From contig JANWUR010000002.1 in the NCBI GenBank assembly GCA_024958655.1, forward strand, positions 283,884 through 347,883: DNA of 64,000 nt, in the 5' to 3' direction. The notes below the pieces were generated by a model. The model made no database searches. It saw only the letters and a list, made by a program, of their open reading frames with translations, and had not been told where the DNA came from. Shown in pieces: positions 35,573 to 43,592 of the stretch (positions are counted from its first letter, which is position 1; the number at the start of each line of letters is the position of its first letter). Origin of the DNA: Cyanobium sp. FGCU6. GTDB taxonomy: Bacteria > Cyanobacteriota > Cyanobacteriia > PCC-6307 > Cyanobiaceae. A program made the position numbers and the translations under genes.

Positions 35573-36202
35573 TCAGTGGATGCGCCAGGAACGGCGGGAA
35601 AGGAGCTGAGCACCGCTGATCTGGCGGCCCGCCTTGAGGGCCTCTTTGATGGCGGCTCTGTCGGGCTTCCTGGTGGTCGTGACCATGAGCCACTCAGGAT
35701 CGAGGGCCTCCTCGTCGTCAATCACCACGGCCGAGGATTTGCGGCTGCTGAGCTCGTGATTGGGGAACGAGAACCGTGTGGCCGCCGGCTGCAGCTGGGT
35801 GAGGACAAAGATCAGGGACTCCTCCAGCGCATCGGCCCGGCCGACATCCGAGCGGGCCAGATCACTGAGGCGCTTGGCCTGCTGCTGCCGGTAGGCGGCC
35901 TGGCCGCGCAGGTGCTCGATCACCCAGCAGGTGGCATCAGCCTTGCCGGCGAGGGCCTGCTTGTTGCCTTCTTCTGCAAGGAGTGCCGCCTCCAGCTCGG
36001 CGAGGGCTGAGGCGCGCTGCTCGGGGTCATCGGTTTCCAACTGCTCGGCCAGCTGGCCGATCGCGGTGGTGAGCTCCTGGGCCTCGATGCCCAGCTGCCA
36101 GAGGGAACCGGAACGCTGCAGCGAGCAGGCGGGGCCTTGCGCCGAGGGGGCTGCCGCTGGGACATCGGCTGGAGCCGCGGAAATGGGAGTGAGAACGGCC
36201 AT
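35573..36202 (-). CDS. Siphovirus Gp157-like protein
   Basis: This 209-residue protein from ATG 36202 has a helical N-terminal half (LAEQLETDDPEQRASALAEL, KADATCWVIEHL) and the Gp157 end: RFSFPNHELSSRKSSAVVID, then PDRAAIKEALKAGRQISGAQ. Gp157-family proteins are common in siphoviruses next to recombination genes and have been linked to phage-resistance effects in streptococci. It lies between the SLOG and Rad52 genes on the minus strand, so the three are probably one early operon. Confidence 0.8.
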   Translation of the reverse strand: MAVLTPISAAPADVPAAAPSAQGPACSLQRSGSLWQLGIEAQELTTAIGQLAEQLETDDPEQRASALAELEAALLAEEGNKQALAGKADATCWVIEHLRGQAAYRQQQAKRLSDLARSDVGRADALEESLIFVLTQLQPAATRFSFPNHELSSRKSSAVVIDDEEALDPEWLMVTTTRKPDRAAIKEALKAGRQISGAQLLSRRSWRIH

Positions 36203-36263
36203 GACGGTGGAAGAGGAATGAAGGAACTGGAGTGAGAACGGAGCGCTGATGGGGCGCAAGGCT

Positions 36264-36758
36264 TCAGGGGCGGGCGGAGGCAGGAACAGCCCAGAGCCCG
36301 GCCGAAGTGCTGACCTCGGCCACCGAGAGCGGCACCGGCGAACTGGAGGCCATGCGACGGGCCTGCTGCACCAGCGAGGCGGTGCCAACGCCACCGGGGA
36401 ACGCCACCACCAGCACCGAGGCGATCGAGACCGGGGAGGTGTGGGCCACGGCCTGGGCAATGGCCTGCTCGAGCAGCTCCCGATTACGGATTGGCCCAGC
36501 CGCCCGGCCATGCCGCTCCCACCGAGCTGGCATCACCACGGAGGACCAGCCCAGCTGGTGGGCAGCGCGGCCAATGGCGGCATCGGCACCACGGGCCCCG
36601 CCATGGAGCAGCAGATGCACCAGCCGGCCGCCACTGCGGGCCAGCAGCTCAGCGGCCACGCGCTGATGAGGCCAGGCCAGATCACGGCCGCCCCCGGCCG
36701 CGATCACCAGCGAGCGAGCCGGGACAATCTCCGGCCGCGATTCAATACAGTAAGCCAT
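36264..36758 (-). CDS. SLOG-domain (DUF2493/YspA-like) protein
   Basis: About 164 residues from ATG 36758 (36782 also possible). It has a Rossmann-like SLOG pattern: SLVIAAGGGRDLAW at the first strand, LLLHGGARGADAAIGRAA (the GGARGAD nucleotide loop), PARWERHGRAAGPIRNRE, and VVAFPGGVGTASLVQQA (the PGGxGT loop). SLOG proteins bind nucleotides and are frequent in phages and plasmids, with suggested roles in nucleotide sensing or conflict. It is the first gene of the minus-strand set leading to gp157 and rad52. Confidence 0.85.
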   Translation of the reverse strand: MAYCIESRPEIVPARSLVIAAGGGRDLAWPHQRVAAELLARSGGRLVHLLLHGGARGADAAIGRAAHQLGWSSVVMPARWERHGRAAGPIRNRELLEQAIAQAVAHTSPVSIASVLVVAFPGGVGTASLVQQARRMASSSPVPLSVAEVSTSAGLWAVPASARP

Positions 36759-37460
36759 GGATTCAGTTGCCAGAAAGGACAACTGATCGGGGCATCACAA
36801 CCGCTTAGGCATACGCAGCCGTGATGGCGAGACCAGGGATTAGGTTGCCGCCGGCGATGGGCTCTTGGCCTTTGGCGCAGCTCTTATTCTACCAGTGCAA
36901 ACGCACTCTGTGGCGGGCAAAGCGACTGCACGGCAGTGGATCTGACCAAAGCAAAGCCATCCGCTGGCGGCCTTGAAAACTGATCAGCAAGACCGCCAGA
37001 TTCAGCCCTCAATGCTCAGCTGGCCGCGTAGCCGCGCGAGGAGGCCTGGGGCCCACCTCTACCCCCATTGATGCGGGCGAATGCCCGGCCACCGCAGCCG
37101 CGGGAGAGCAGCCATGCCTGCCCACCCCCACACCGGCCCCGGAGCGGAGGGCGGCGGCGGCTGGCCGATGCACGCCACGGCGCAGCCGTGGCACGCTGAA
37201 GGACGGCCGTCGCCGACCGGACGCACTGCTGAAACCGCCGGAGTCAGACGTTGGATAACTCAGCCTGCCATTCTCTCGGGTGCTCTGGATTCAACTTTCA
37301 GATCTTGCTTGTACCTCGCGGTCTTGACGAAGAATTGCCATGTGCAAAGGAATACTGGGCTTGCGCAAAGAGAACGCCCTTCACAGAGCAGCCCACGCCC
37401 CTTCGCCTTATGTCCGCCGGCTCCAACTTGCGCCTTCTCGCAACAGGGGAGAAGGCCAAA

Positions 37461-37483
37461 ACCTTCTCACAGACCTTCTCACA
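37461..37483 (+). repeat. Left pair of ACCTTCTCACA repeats (integrase arm-type candidate)
   Basis: ACCTTCTCACA occurs at 37461-37471 and again at 37473-37483, 12 bases apart, about 60 bases before the tRNA fragment. Close variants occur on the other side of the fragment. Paired direct repeats at this distance resemble arm-type sites of tyrosine integrases. Confidence 0.5.
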
Positions 37484-37543
37484 TCCAAGCTTGAGGGCGC
37501 ATGAGACTCAAGGCAGCGCAAGCAGTTCTGTTAATCAACCGAG

Positions 37544-37589
37544 AAGCTTCCCAAGCTGAACGTCGCCGGTTCGAGTCCGGTCACCCGCT
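37544..37589 (+). other. tRNA-Gly(CCC) 3' fragment, attachment-site core
   Basis: The stretch contains anticodon loop TTCCCAA (anticodon CCC), a variable loop, T-arm GCCGG/TTCGAGT/CCGGT and acceptor end CACCCGCT. Upstream bases do not continue into a D-arm or 5' acceptor GCGGGTG, so only the 3' half is present. This is the usual scar of a tyrosine-integrase element that enters a tRNA 3' end. The intact gene must lie elsewhere. Confidence 0.7.
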
Positions 37590-37702
37590 TTCAGTCCAGG
37601 CCTGAGAAATCCCCAACGATCAGCGTGCTGCCTTTCTCCCATCGGCTGGCTGAGGGCCAGCAGGAACCAGGCGATGACAGGCAATGCCAGGGAGTGGCAG
37701 CG

Positions 37703-37726
37703 ACCTTCTCCCACAACTTCTCTCAC
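37703..37726 (+). repeat. Right pair of ACCTTCTC-type repeats (integrase arm-type candidate)
   Basis: ACCTTCTCCCACA (37703-37715) and ACTTCTCTCAC (37716-37726) are spaced 13 bases apart, in the same orientation as the left pair, about 115 bases after the tRNA fragment. Confidence 0.45.
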
Positions 37727-38054
37727 GACTGCGCCATTGATTCGTCATGCGTACACCTCCGCGGGGTGAATTCATGGGCCGTCGTGCCCTGGATGGTCCG
37801 GAATCACGGCTGGGCGGAGGCTGTCACCTGAATTCGTCCCAACATCATGTCCGGAGGTGATCAGGGCAAGCTGCTTCAGCATCAACGACTGATCACCTAA
37901 CGCTGCAATAACAGGGAAACAATTCCCCAGGACGGCCTCCACAATTGCTGGAGACCAGCCGGGCACCACCCACTCGATCCAGACCCGCCCAGCGACCTTT
38001 CCAGAGACCTGACTGGAGACCTAGTGTGTGGTGTATTGCCTTCCTGTCCCGCTG

Positions 38055-38309
38055 ATGGCCCACCGTGTACTCGCCGAGACTGCCGTGAGCATCTCGGAAC
38101 ACAAGAAAAACCCCATGGCCACCCTGGCGGCAGGAGAGGGGATGGCCGTCGCGGTGCTCAACCGCAACGAGCCGGCCTTCTACTGCGTGCCGGCCAGGGC
38201 CTACGAAGAACTGATGGATCTGGTGGACGACCTGGAGCTGGGCCGCATGGCAGATGCGCGGCTGGCGGATGGCCAGGAGCCGGTGCGGGTCAGCCTCGAT
38301 GCCCTTTGA
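38055..38309 (+). CDS. relB: RelB/Phd-type antitoxin
   Basis: This 84-residue protein from ATG 38055 has VLAETAVSISEHKKNPMATL, VAVLNRNEPAFYCVPARAYE and LELGRMADARLADGQEPVRV, the classic RelB (YafN/Phd-fold) antitoxin plan with a DNA-binding N-terminus and an acidic toxin-binding tail. It overlaps relE by 11 bases. A broken copy of the same gene is at 42594. It should neutralise RelE and repress the operon. Confidence 0.85.
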   Translation: MAHRVLAETAVSISEHKKNPMATLAAGEGMAVAVLNRNEPAFYCVPARAYEELMDLVDDLELGRMADARLADGQEPVRVSLDAL

Positions 38310-38538
38310 GCTGGCATTTCACCCGGAAGCCCTTCGGGAGTGGCGGAAGCTGACGCCAGGAATCCGAGAGCAGTTCAAGAACAAGTTGGCCGAGCGGCTG
38401 CATGAGCCCAGGATCCCCGTGAGCAAATTGCGTGGATCCTCCAACCGCTACAAGATCAAGTTGCGGGCCGCCGGGTTCCGCCTCGTCTACGAGGTGCGGG
38501 AGCGCAACGCTGTCTATCGCCAGGCCGATCAGCGCTGA
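38299..38538 (+). CDS. relE: RelE toxin with an internal in-frame deletion
   Basis: This 79-residue protein has the RelE start FELAFHPEALREWRKLTP, a basic core with VSKLRGSSNRYKIKLRAAGF, then RLVYEVRERNAVYRQADQR. The related relic at 45178-45351 reads AVRD, 13 more residues including a VLVLVVAVGKR strand, then ERNAVYRQADQR. Thus 14 residues, one central beta strand, are missing here without loss of frame. RelE toxins cleave mRNA on the ribosome; this copy is probably weakened or inactive. The gene is only six bases from the helicase gene. Confidence 0.8.
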   Translation: MPFELAFHPEALREWRKLTPGIREQFKNKLAERLHEPRIPVSKLRGSSNRYKIKLRAAGFRLVYEVRERNAVYRQADQR

Positions 38539-38544
38539 CACCTT

Positions 38545-40809
38545 ATGGCTGATTCCGTGTCCTCGGAGCTGGATCAGCTGCGCCGGGAGAACGCACGCTT
38601 GATCGGGCTGCTGGAGGCCCACGGCATCGCCTGGAGATCCGGCGAACCTGCCCCAACGGAACCCGCGCCGTTTGTGGAGGCCGACCCTGCCAAGGGCCCC
38701 AGTTCCACGCAGGAGAAGGTGAGGCTGTTCCGGAGTCTCTTCCGCGGCCGTGACGACGTCTATGCCCTGCGCTGGCAGAGCAGCAGCGGGCGCTCGGGCT
38801 ATGCGCCGGCCTGCGCCAATGAGTGGCAGCCAGGCCTCTGCGAGAAGCCACGGATCTCCTGCCGCGACTGCAACCACCGGGTGCTTCTGCCCCTCAGCGA
38901 TGCAGCGATCTACGGCCACCTGGCCGGCGAGCACACCATCGGCCTCTACCCCCTGCTGAACAACGACCACTGCCACCTGCTGGCGGTGGATTTCGACGAG
39001 CAGGACTGGCGTGATGACGCCCGGGCCTTTCTGCGCTCGTGTCGGCAGCTGGGGGCAGCCCTGATCAGCCACACCTGCAACGCCACGCGTCAGCTGCAGC
39101 TGAGCTCCTACGACCGGCTGTTCCCCAACCAGGACACCATGCCGAAGGGGGGCTTCGGCAACCTGATCGCCCTGCCGCTGCAGAAGGAAGCCCGGCAGCG
39201 GGGTTGCAGCATCTTCGTGGATGACGACCTGCAGCCCTATGCCGATCAGTGGGTCTACCTGGCATCCCTGCAGCGGTTGTCGCTGACGGGGCTGCGGAGC
39301 GTGCTTCAGAGCGCCACCGGCGGTGGCCATCCCCTCGATCTCGCCTTCATCGACGAGGAGGACCTGGCGACCCCCTGGAAGCAACGCCCAGCGCCAACAA
39401 AACTCAGTGGACCGTTACCCGCCTCCCTCAACCTCACCCTTGCCGATCGGTTGTATGTGGAGCGTTCGGGGTTGCCGCAGCCACTGCTCAATCGCCTGAT
39501 CCGCCTGGCTGCCTTTGCCAATCCAGCCTTCTACAAAGCCCAGGCCATGCGCCTGTCGGTGTGGGACAAGCCGCGGGTGATCGGCTGCGCTGAGAACTTC
39601 CCGCAACACCTCGCCCTGCCGCGCGGCTGCCTGGAGCCGGTGCAGACCCTGCTCCAGGAGCAGGGGGTCAGCTGGGAGCTGGTGGATGAGCGGCAGAACG
39701 GCTCACCGCCGGAGCTGATGTTTGCGGGCCAGCTGCGCGCTGACCAGAAGGCTGCGGTGGAGGGGATGCTGCGCCATAACATCGGCGTGCTGCAGGCACC
39801 GACGGCCTTCGGCAAAACCGTGGTGGCGGCAGCGATCCTGGCCCAGCGGGGCGTGAACACCCTGGTGCTGGTGCATCGCGCCGAGTTGCTGCGCCAGTGG
39901 CAGGAGCGACTGCAGACCTTCCTGGACGTCCCACCCGAAGCGATCGGTTGCATCGTTGGCGGCAAAGCCAGGCCCACCGGCCAGCTCGACATCGCCGTGA
40001 TGCAGTCGCTGGTGCGCAAGGGCGAGGTGAATCCCTTGGTGCAGACCTACGGGCAAGTGATTGTCGACGAATGCCACCACATCGCGGCGGCTTCCTTTGA
40101 GGCGATCCTGCGCCAGGTGAAGGCCCGCTACGTGCTGGGGCTGTCCGCCACCCTGGTGCGCCGCGACGGTCTGCAGCCGATCCTGTTCCTGCAGTGCGGC
40201 CCCATTCGCCGCATCGCCCAGCGGCCTGCCGGATCGCCCCAGATCCTGGAGCTGGTGAGCCGCACCCATCAGCTCGAGGGGCTTCCAACCGATCTGCCGA
40301 TCCAGGAGCTGATGCGCCGGCTGGCGGAGGAGCCACACCGAACCGATCGGATCGTGGCCGAGGCCCTCGACTGCTGGGAAGAGGGTCGCAAACTGCTGCT
40401 GCTCAGCGAGCGCACCGATCACATCACGACGATCGCCGCAGCTCTGGCTGGGGAGGTGCCAAACCTGTTCCTTTTGCATGGGCGGCTGAGCGCACGCCAG
40501 CGCAGCGCCACCCTCGCCGCGCTGGAAGCGTTACCTCCTGATGCACCCCGCATCGTGCTTGCCACCGGCCGTCTGGTGGGTGAAGGCTTCGACCACCCGC
40601 CGCTCGACACGCTGTTGCTGGCGCTGCCCGTCTCGTGGAAGGGCACGCTGCACCAATACGCCGGCCGCCTGCACCGGCAGCAAGCAGGGAAAACCAGCGT
40701 GCGCATCATCGACTGGCTCGATCTCGGCCATCCGGTTCCGCAACGCATGTGGGAGCGGCGACTGCGGGGCTATCGGGCGATGGGGTATGCGCTGACCTCG
40801 ACGCGGTAG
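38545..40809 (+). CDS. TOTE-type primase-helicase, primase core partly deleted
   Basis: This 754-residue protein starts with a short coiled coil (residues 5-25), then a TOTE-system archaeo-eukaryotic primase domain. The latter shows EKVRLFRSLFRGRDDVYALR, zinc Cys at 90, 99, 106 and 109, HLLAVDFD (DFD 149-151), then SSYDRLFPNQDTMPKGGFGN. The usual stretch between the DxD and the SYDRLFPNQD motif, including the SGNGAH catalytic loop, is absent. A SF2 helicase follows: APTAFGKT (418-425), DECHH (508-512), LSATLVRRDG and QYAGRLHRQQAGK. TOTE systems are proposed anti-phage or conflict systems. The helicase looks complete; the primase probably does not work. Confidence 0.85.
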   Translation: MADSVSSELDQLRRENARLIGLLEAHGIAWRSGEPAPTEPAPFVEADPAKGPSSTQEKVRLFRSLFRGRDDVYALRWQSSSGRSGYAPACANEWQPGLCEKPRISCRDCNHRVLLPLSDAAIYGHLAGEHTIGLYPLLNNDHCHLLAVDFDEQDWRDDARAFLRSCRQLGAALISHTCNATRQLQLSSYDRLFPNQDTMPKGGFGNLIALPLQKEARQRGCSIFVDDDLQPYADQWVYLASLQRLSLTGLRSVLQSATGGGHPLDLAFIDEEDLATPWKQRPAPTKLSGPLPASLNLTLADRLYVERSGLPQPLLNRLIRLAAFANPAFYKAQAMRLSVWDKPRVIGCAENFPQHLALPRGCLEPVQTLLQEQGVSWELVDERQNGSPPELMFAGQLRADQKAAVEGMLRHNIGVLQAPTAFGKTVVAAAILAQRGVNTLVLVHRAELLRQWQERLQTFLDVPPEAIGCIVGGKARPTGQLDIAVMQSLVRKGEVNPLVQTYGQVIVDECHHIAAASFEAILRQVKARYVLGLSATLVRRDGLQPILFLQCGPIRRIAQRPAGSPQILELVSRTHQLEGLPTDLPIQELMRRLAEEPHRTDRIVAEALDCWEEGRKLLLLSERTDHITTIAAALAGEVPNLFLLHGRLSARQRSATLAALEALPPDAPRIVLATGRLVGEGFDHPPLDTLLLALPVSWKGTLHQYAGRLHRQQAGKTSVRIIDWLDLGHPVPQRMWERRLRGYRAMGYALTSTR

Positions 40810-40828
40810 CCCCTGCCAGGCGGCGACC

Positions 40829-40852
40829 ACGTACGGCCATCCCCCGTACAAT
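40829..40852 (+). promoter_or_regulatory. Candidate promoter-operator of the second DUF1778/GNAT pair
   Basis: CCGTAC occurs twice as an inverted pair (GTAC cores at 40831 and 40846). The second copy overlaps TACAAT (40847-40852), a good -10 box 25 bases before the ATG. The first DUF1778/GNAT pair has CCGTAC repeats in the same place. Confidence 0.45.
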
Positions 40853-40876
40853 GACAAGGCTGCTTCCTGGCGTGAC

Positions 40877-41197
40877 ATGTCGCCGGTCGAGACCACGCTC
40901 CATGCGGCGATCGAAGCGATCGACGAGCCCCGCTCCGCTCGGATGGACCAGCGCACCAAGCCCTCGGTGAAGGCCAGCATTGAGGCCGCCGCAGACCTGA
41001 TGGGCATCGAGGCCTCCGCCTTCGTGGTGATGTCGGCGTATGCACGCGCCCAGGAGCTGCTCCGTGGCAGGCAGCAGACCCTGCTCAGCCAGGGCGATCA
41101 CCAGGCCCTGCTCGCCGCACTCGACGAAGAGACCACGCCAACGCCCGCCCTGCTGGAGGCTTGGCAGCTGCACCAGGACCAGGTTTTGCGCTCCTGA
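40877..41197 (+). CDS. DUF1778 antitoxin
   Basis: This 106-residue protein has the DUF1778 core RMDQRTKPSVKASIEAAADL, MGIEASAFVVMSAYARAQEL, and an acidic C-terminal tail for toxin binding. It is followed four bases later by a GNAT toxin gene, the standard order. It differs considerably from the antitoxin at 6064-6396, so the two pairs are not recent duplicates. Confidence 0.85.
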   Translation: MSPVETTLHAAIEAIDEPRSARMDQRTKPSVKASIEAAADLMGIEASAFVVMSAYARAQELLRGRQQTLLSQGDHQALLAALDEETTPTPALLEAWQLHQDQVLRS

Positions 41198-41201
41198 TCC
41201 G

Positions 41202-41747
41202 GTGGCGGTTCGGATCGAAGCCTTTGACCCTGGCTTGCACGACACCAAGGACTTCAGCTGCGGCAGCGACAGCCAGGACAATTTTCTGCGCCGCACCGCC
41301 AAGCGCCAGCAGCGTGATGGCTATACCCGGCTCTACGTCGCCACCATCGCTGCCCAGGTCGCCGAACTTCGGGCCTGTCTGGGCTTCTACGCCATCAATG
41401 CCCATGCCATCGGCGTGGCCGACGTGCCCTCCGATGCTGCCCCGCGGGCACCGCGCTCGAACCTGATCCCAGGCGTTTTTCTCAGCCACCTTGCTGTGGA
41501 CGAGAGACAGCAGGGCAAGGGGCTGGGGCGCATCCTGCTGGTGGATGCCATGAAGCAGTGCCAACGGGCGGGGCAGATCCTGGGTGTGCGGCTGATGGTG
41601 CTCGATGTGGCGGCTACTGCTGGAGAAGCGGAACGCGCTCGCCGCCACAGCTTCTCCACATCGATGGGGTTCAGGCCCTTGCCAGGACGACCGGAGCGTT
41701 TGTTTATCTCTCTGAGTTCCCAGCCACCTCTGCAGTCAGGCGTATAG
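41202..41747 (+). CDS. GNAT acetyltransferase toxin
   Basis: This 181-residue protein begins at GTG 41202, four bases after the antitoxin stop. It shows FSCGSDSQDNFLRRTAKRQ at the N-terminus, FLSHLAVDERQQGKGLGRIL (acetyl-CoA loop QxxGKG), MLVLD-type strand and a C-terminal FSTSMGFRPL. This is the pattern of GNAT toxins partnered with DUF1778 (TacT, AtaT). It likely acetylates charged tRNA. Confidence 0.85.
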   Translation: MAVRIEAFDPGLHDTKDFSCGSDSQDNFLRRTAKRQQRDGYTRLYVATIAAQVAELRACLGFYAINAHAIGVADVPSDAAPRAPRSNLIPGVFLSHLAVDERQQGKGLGRILLVDAMKQCQRAGQILGVRLMVLDVAATAGEAERARRHSFSTSMGFRPLPGRPERLFISLSSQPPLQSGV

Positions 41748-41841
41748 ATAAGGCATCAAAATCGCGACTATCTCCTGCTCCACCCTGTGGCGGGCCAGTT
41801 GGTCAATCGAAGGCGGCTTAACCGTTGTCAGGGGTTTGGCG

Positions 41842-41935
41842 ATGCAGATCGCCAGTTTCTCCGAGGCAAGCCGGAAGCGCTGCGGGAGAACCTCTCGGGC
41901 TGCTGGTCGCGCCGAATCGACGACGAGCAGACGAC
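41842..41935 (+). pseudogene. yefM-yoeB deletion remnant
   Basis: The first 24 bases encode MQIASFSE, matching the start of YefM at 44621 (MQVVSFSE). They run directly into bases matching YoeB codons GKPEPLREILSRCWSRRIND, here GKPEALRENLSGCWSRRIDD. The two parts are in different frames. A deletion has removed the rest of the antitoxin and the start of the toxin. The junction falls at a shared GGC. Confidence 0.75.
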
Positions 41936-42060
41936 AGGTATTGGTTCCAATTCCATGGCGATGCGATCAAGTCGATGAAATTCGGGATGCAGTCGTCTAT
42001 GTGTTCGATGTATTTCAGAAGGGCGTTGATCCGGATCTCTGCGTCGCTCGCATCCTCCGG

Positions 42061-42426
42061 CCGCACCATGCTGCAACCGGTGCGGGATCAGCTGCAGATG
42101 CTCCAGGCTTGTCCACCAGCTCGGGTGGGGGCTCAAAGCTCAGCGCTGCTGCCGCTCCCCTCTCGATCGAGGACTGGTCCGAACTGATCGAAGCCTTTCG
42201 TGGCTACCAGCTGCTCAGCGGCGAGATCAGGGGCTCGACCTGGGAACGGGTCTATCGGCACCACATGAAGCACGTGCTGGGAGCCATGGCGATGCCTTCT
42301 CCACCGCAGAACGCCAAGCAGTTGCGATCGATCCCTTGCGGCGCTTGTGATCGCAGGCCAACTCTCCTTTCCAGGATCAGGCTTCAAGGCAAAGAGCCTC
42401 GCGCAGATCGGCATTCGCAATCCTGA
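42061..42426 (+). pseudogene. Tyrosine integrase N-terminal fragment
   Basis: The frame contains IEDWSELIEAFRGYQLLSGE, RGSTWERVYRHHMKHVLGAM and PPQNAKQLRS. These resemble the SAM-like N-terminal domain of cyanobacterial site-specific integrases as I remember them. The frame then degenerates and no catalytic R-H-R-Y region follows. It is therefore a relic, possibly of the integrase that used the tRNA-Gly site 4.5 kb to the left. The remaining gaps in 41748-42593 hold nothing recognisable. Confidence 0.5.
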
Positions 42427-42593
42427 GTGCATTGCCAGCCACTTCTGAGTCCTGATCTCACCTGAAGTATGTCCCTGGGTCCAGCCCCAACGCCTGGTGT
42501 GCTTGCCCATGCCGAGTCTGGCCCAGACCTGAGGGTTGCTCAGGTTCCTTTGCCGCGATTCAGGCTGGACCGAAGAGCTGGGCTGGGTTGTTC

Positions 42594-42840
42594 ATGGCGC
42601 ATCGCGTGTTGACCGAGATCGCCGTCAGCATCACGCGGACCACAAGAAGAACCCCATGGCCACCGGGGCGGCGGGCAAGGGCAAGGACGTCGCCGTGGAG
42701 CTGGGTCGCCTCGCTGATGCCCGATTGGCGGACGGTCAGGAGCCGCTGCGGGTCAGCCTGGATGCCCCTTGATCTGGCTCTTCATCCCGAGCCCCTCCCA
42801 GGGAACGCGCGACGCAAGCGCTGCCGCAGGCAACGACCCG
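42594..42840 (+). pseudogene. relBE remnant
   Basis: It starts MAHRVLTEIAVSI like RelB at 38055, then a frameshift leads to HKKNPMATGAAGKGKDVAVE and LGRLADARLADGQEPLRVSL in a second frame. About 30 residues of the antitoxin middle are missing. A few degenerate RelE N-terminal codons (DLALHPEPL) follow. Confidence 0.75.
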
Positions 42841-42903
42841 AGGAGACCTGCCGCACCACCTCCTGCATGACAAAATGAGATACGACTTGTCAGCGCATCT
42901 GGT

Positions 42904-43221
42904 ATGGCTGCGTTCAGCTTGCGGTTGCCGGAAGGCCTGGAGCGCCGACTGGGTGAGGAGGCACGTCACTGCGGTCAGCCGCGCTCGGAGCTGATCCGCG
43001 AAGCCCTGGAGGAGTTGCTGCACCGCCGGGAGCAGGAGCGCTTCATGGCCGGGCTCGTTGCTGCTGCAGAAGCGCTGGCGAGCGATGCCTCGGCACGCGC
43101 CGAAAGCCTGGATGTGGCGGCCGATTTTCTGCCGACCGACAGCGAGGCCCTGGCGTTGGCGGAGGGGGCCGCCTCCCAGGAGCAACCTGAACAGCCGACG
43201 CCCCAGCCGTGGTGGCGCTGA
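42904..43221 (+). CDS. CopG/ribbon-helix-helix antitoxin
   Basis: This 105-residue protein has an RHH N-terminus, FSLRLPEGLERRLGEEARH, and SELIREALEELLHRREQE, followed by an acidic Ala/Glu-rich tail suited to toxin binding. The stop overlaps the toxin start as TGATG. A decayed copy of its 5' end is at 46189. It should repress its own operon and neutralise the MazF-like toxin. Confidence 0.85.
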   Translation: MAAFSLRLPEGLERRLGEEARHCGQPRSELIREALEELLHRREQERFMAGLVAAAEALASDASARAESLDVAADFLPTDSEALALAEGAASQEQPEQPTPQPWWR

Positions 43222-43568
43222 TGCGTCGGGCTGAGATCTGGGTGGCGCGCCTGAATCCCAATCAGGGCGCAGAGGTGGGCAAGCTGCGTCCGGTGGTGAT
43301 TCTCCAGGCCGATCCGATCACGCAGGCTGGCCTGGCCACAGTGGTGGTGGTGCCCCTCACCACCCAGGAGCGCCGCGGCGCCCGGGCACTGCGGGTGCCG
43401 ATCCGCGCCCGCGACCGCCTTCTTTGCAACTCCTTTGCGATGGCGGATCAGCCGCGCTCTCTGGATCGCTCACGCCTGGGCGACGGCCCCCTCACCACCC
43501 TCAGCCGGGAAGAACTGGCGGAACTGGAGCGGGCGCTGCTGGGAGTGCTGGGCATCGGCCTTGCCTGA
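43221..43568 (+). CDS. mazF: MazF/PemK-type toxin
   Basis: This 115-residue protein has the PemK-like signature: AEIWVARLNPNQGAEVGKLR, PVVILQAD, TVVVVPLTTQ and NSFAMADQPRSLDRSRLG. These toxins cut mRNA at short motifs. The length and all core strands look complete, so it is probably active. It is coupled to the CopG-type antitoxin by TGATG. Confidence 0.9.
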   Translation: MRRAEIWVARLNPNQGAEVGKLRPVVILQADPITQAGLATVVVVPLTTQERRGARALRVPIRARDRLLCNSFAMADQPRSLDRSRLGDGPLTTLSREELAELERALLGVLGIGLA

Positions 43569-43592
43569 TCGCCCTGCTGCCGGGTGAGGGGG

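Larger units (their letters stand above)
36783..38054. other. Long intergenic region containing an attachment-like site
   Basis: No convincing protein gene lies in these 1.27 kb. The only structured content is at 37461-37726: a tRNA-Gly(CCC) 3' fragment with repeats on both sides, listed separately. The left part (36783-37440) shows nothing recognisable. Confidence 0.5.

Noticed and set aside
37535..37726. Minus-strand peptide containing RTRTGDVQLGKL
   Set aside because: This is the well-known spurious translation of antisense tRNA-Gly sequence; it confirms the tRNA fragment instead.
41818..42069. Minus-strand frame reading PEDASDAEIRINALLKYIEH as a small gene
   Set aside because: It overlaps the yefM-yoeB scar and the integrase relic, has no recognised family and no clear ribosome-binding site.
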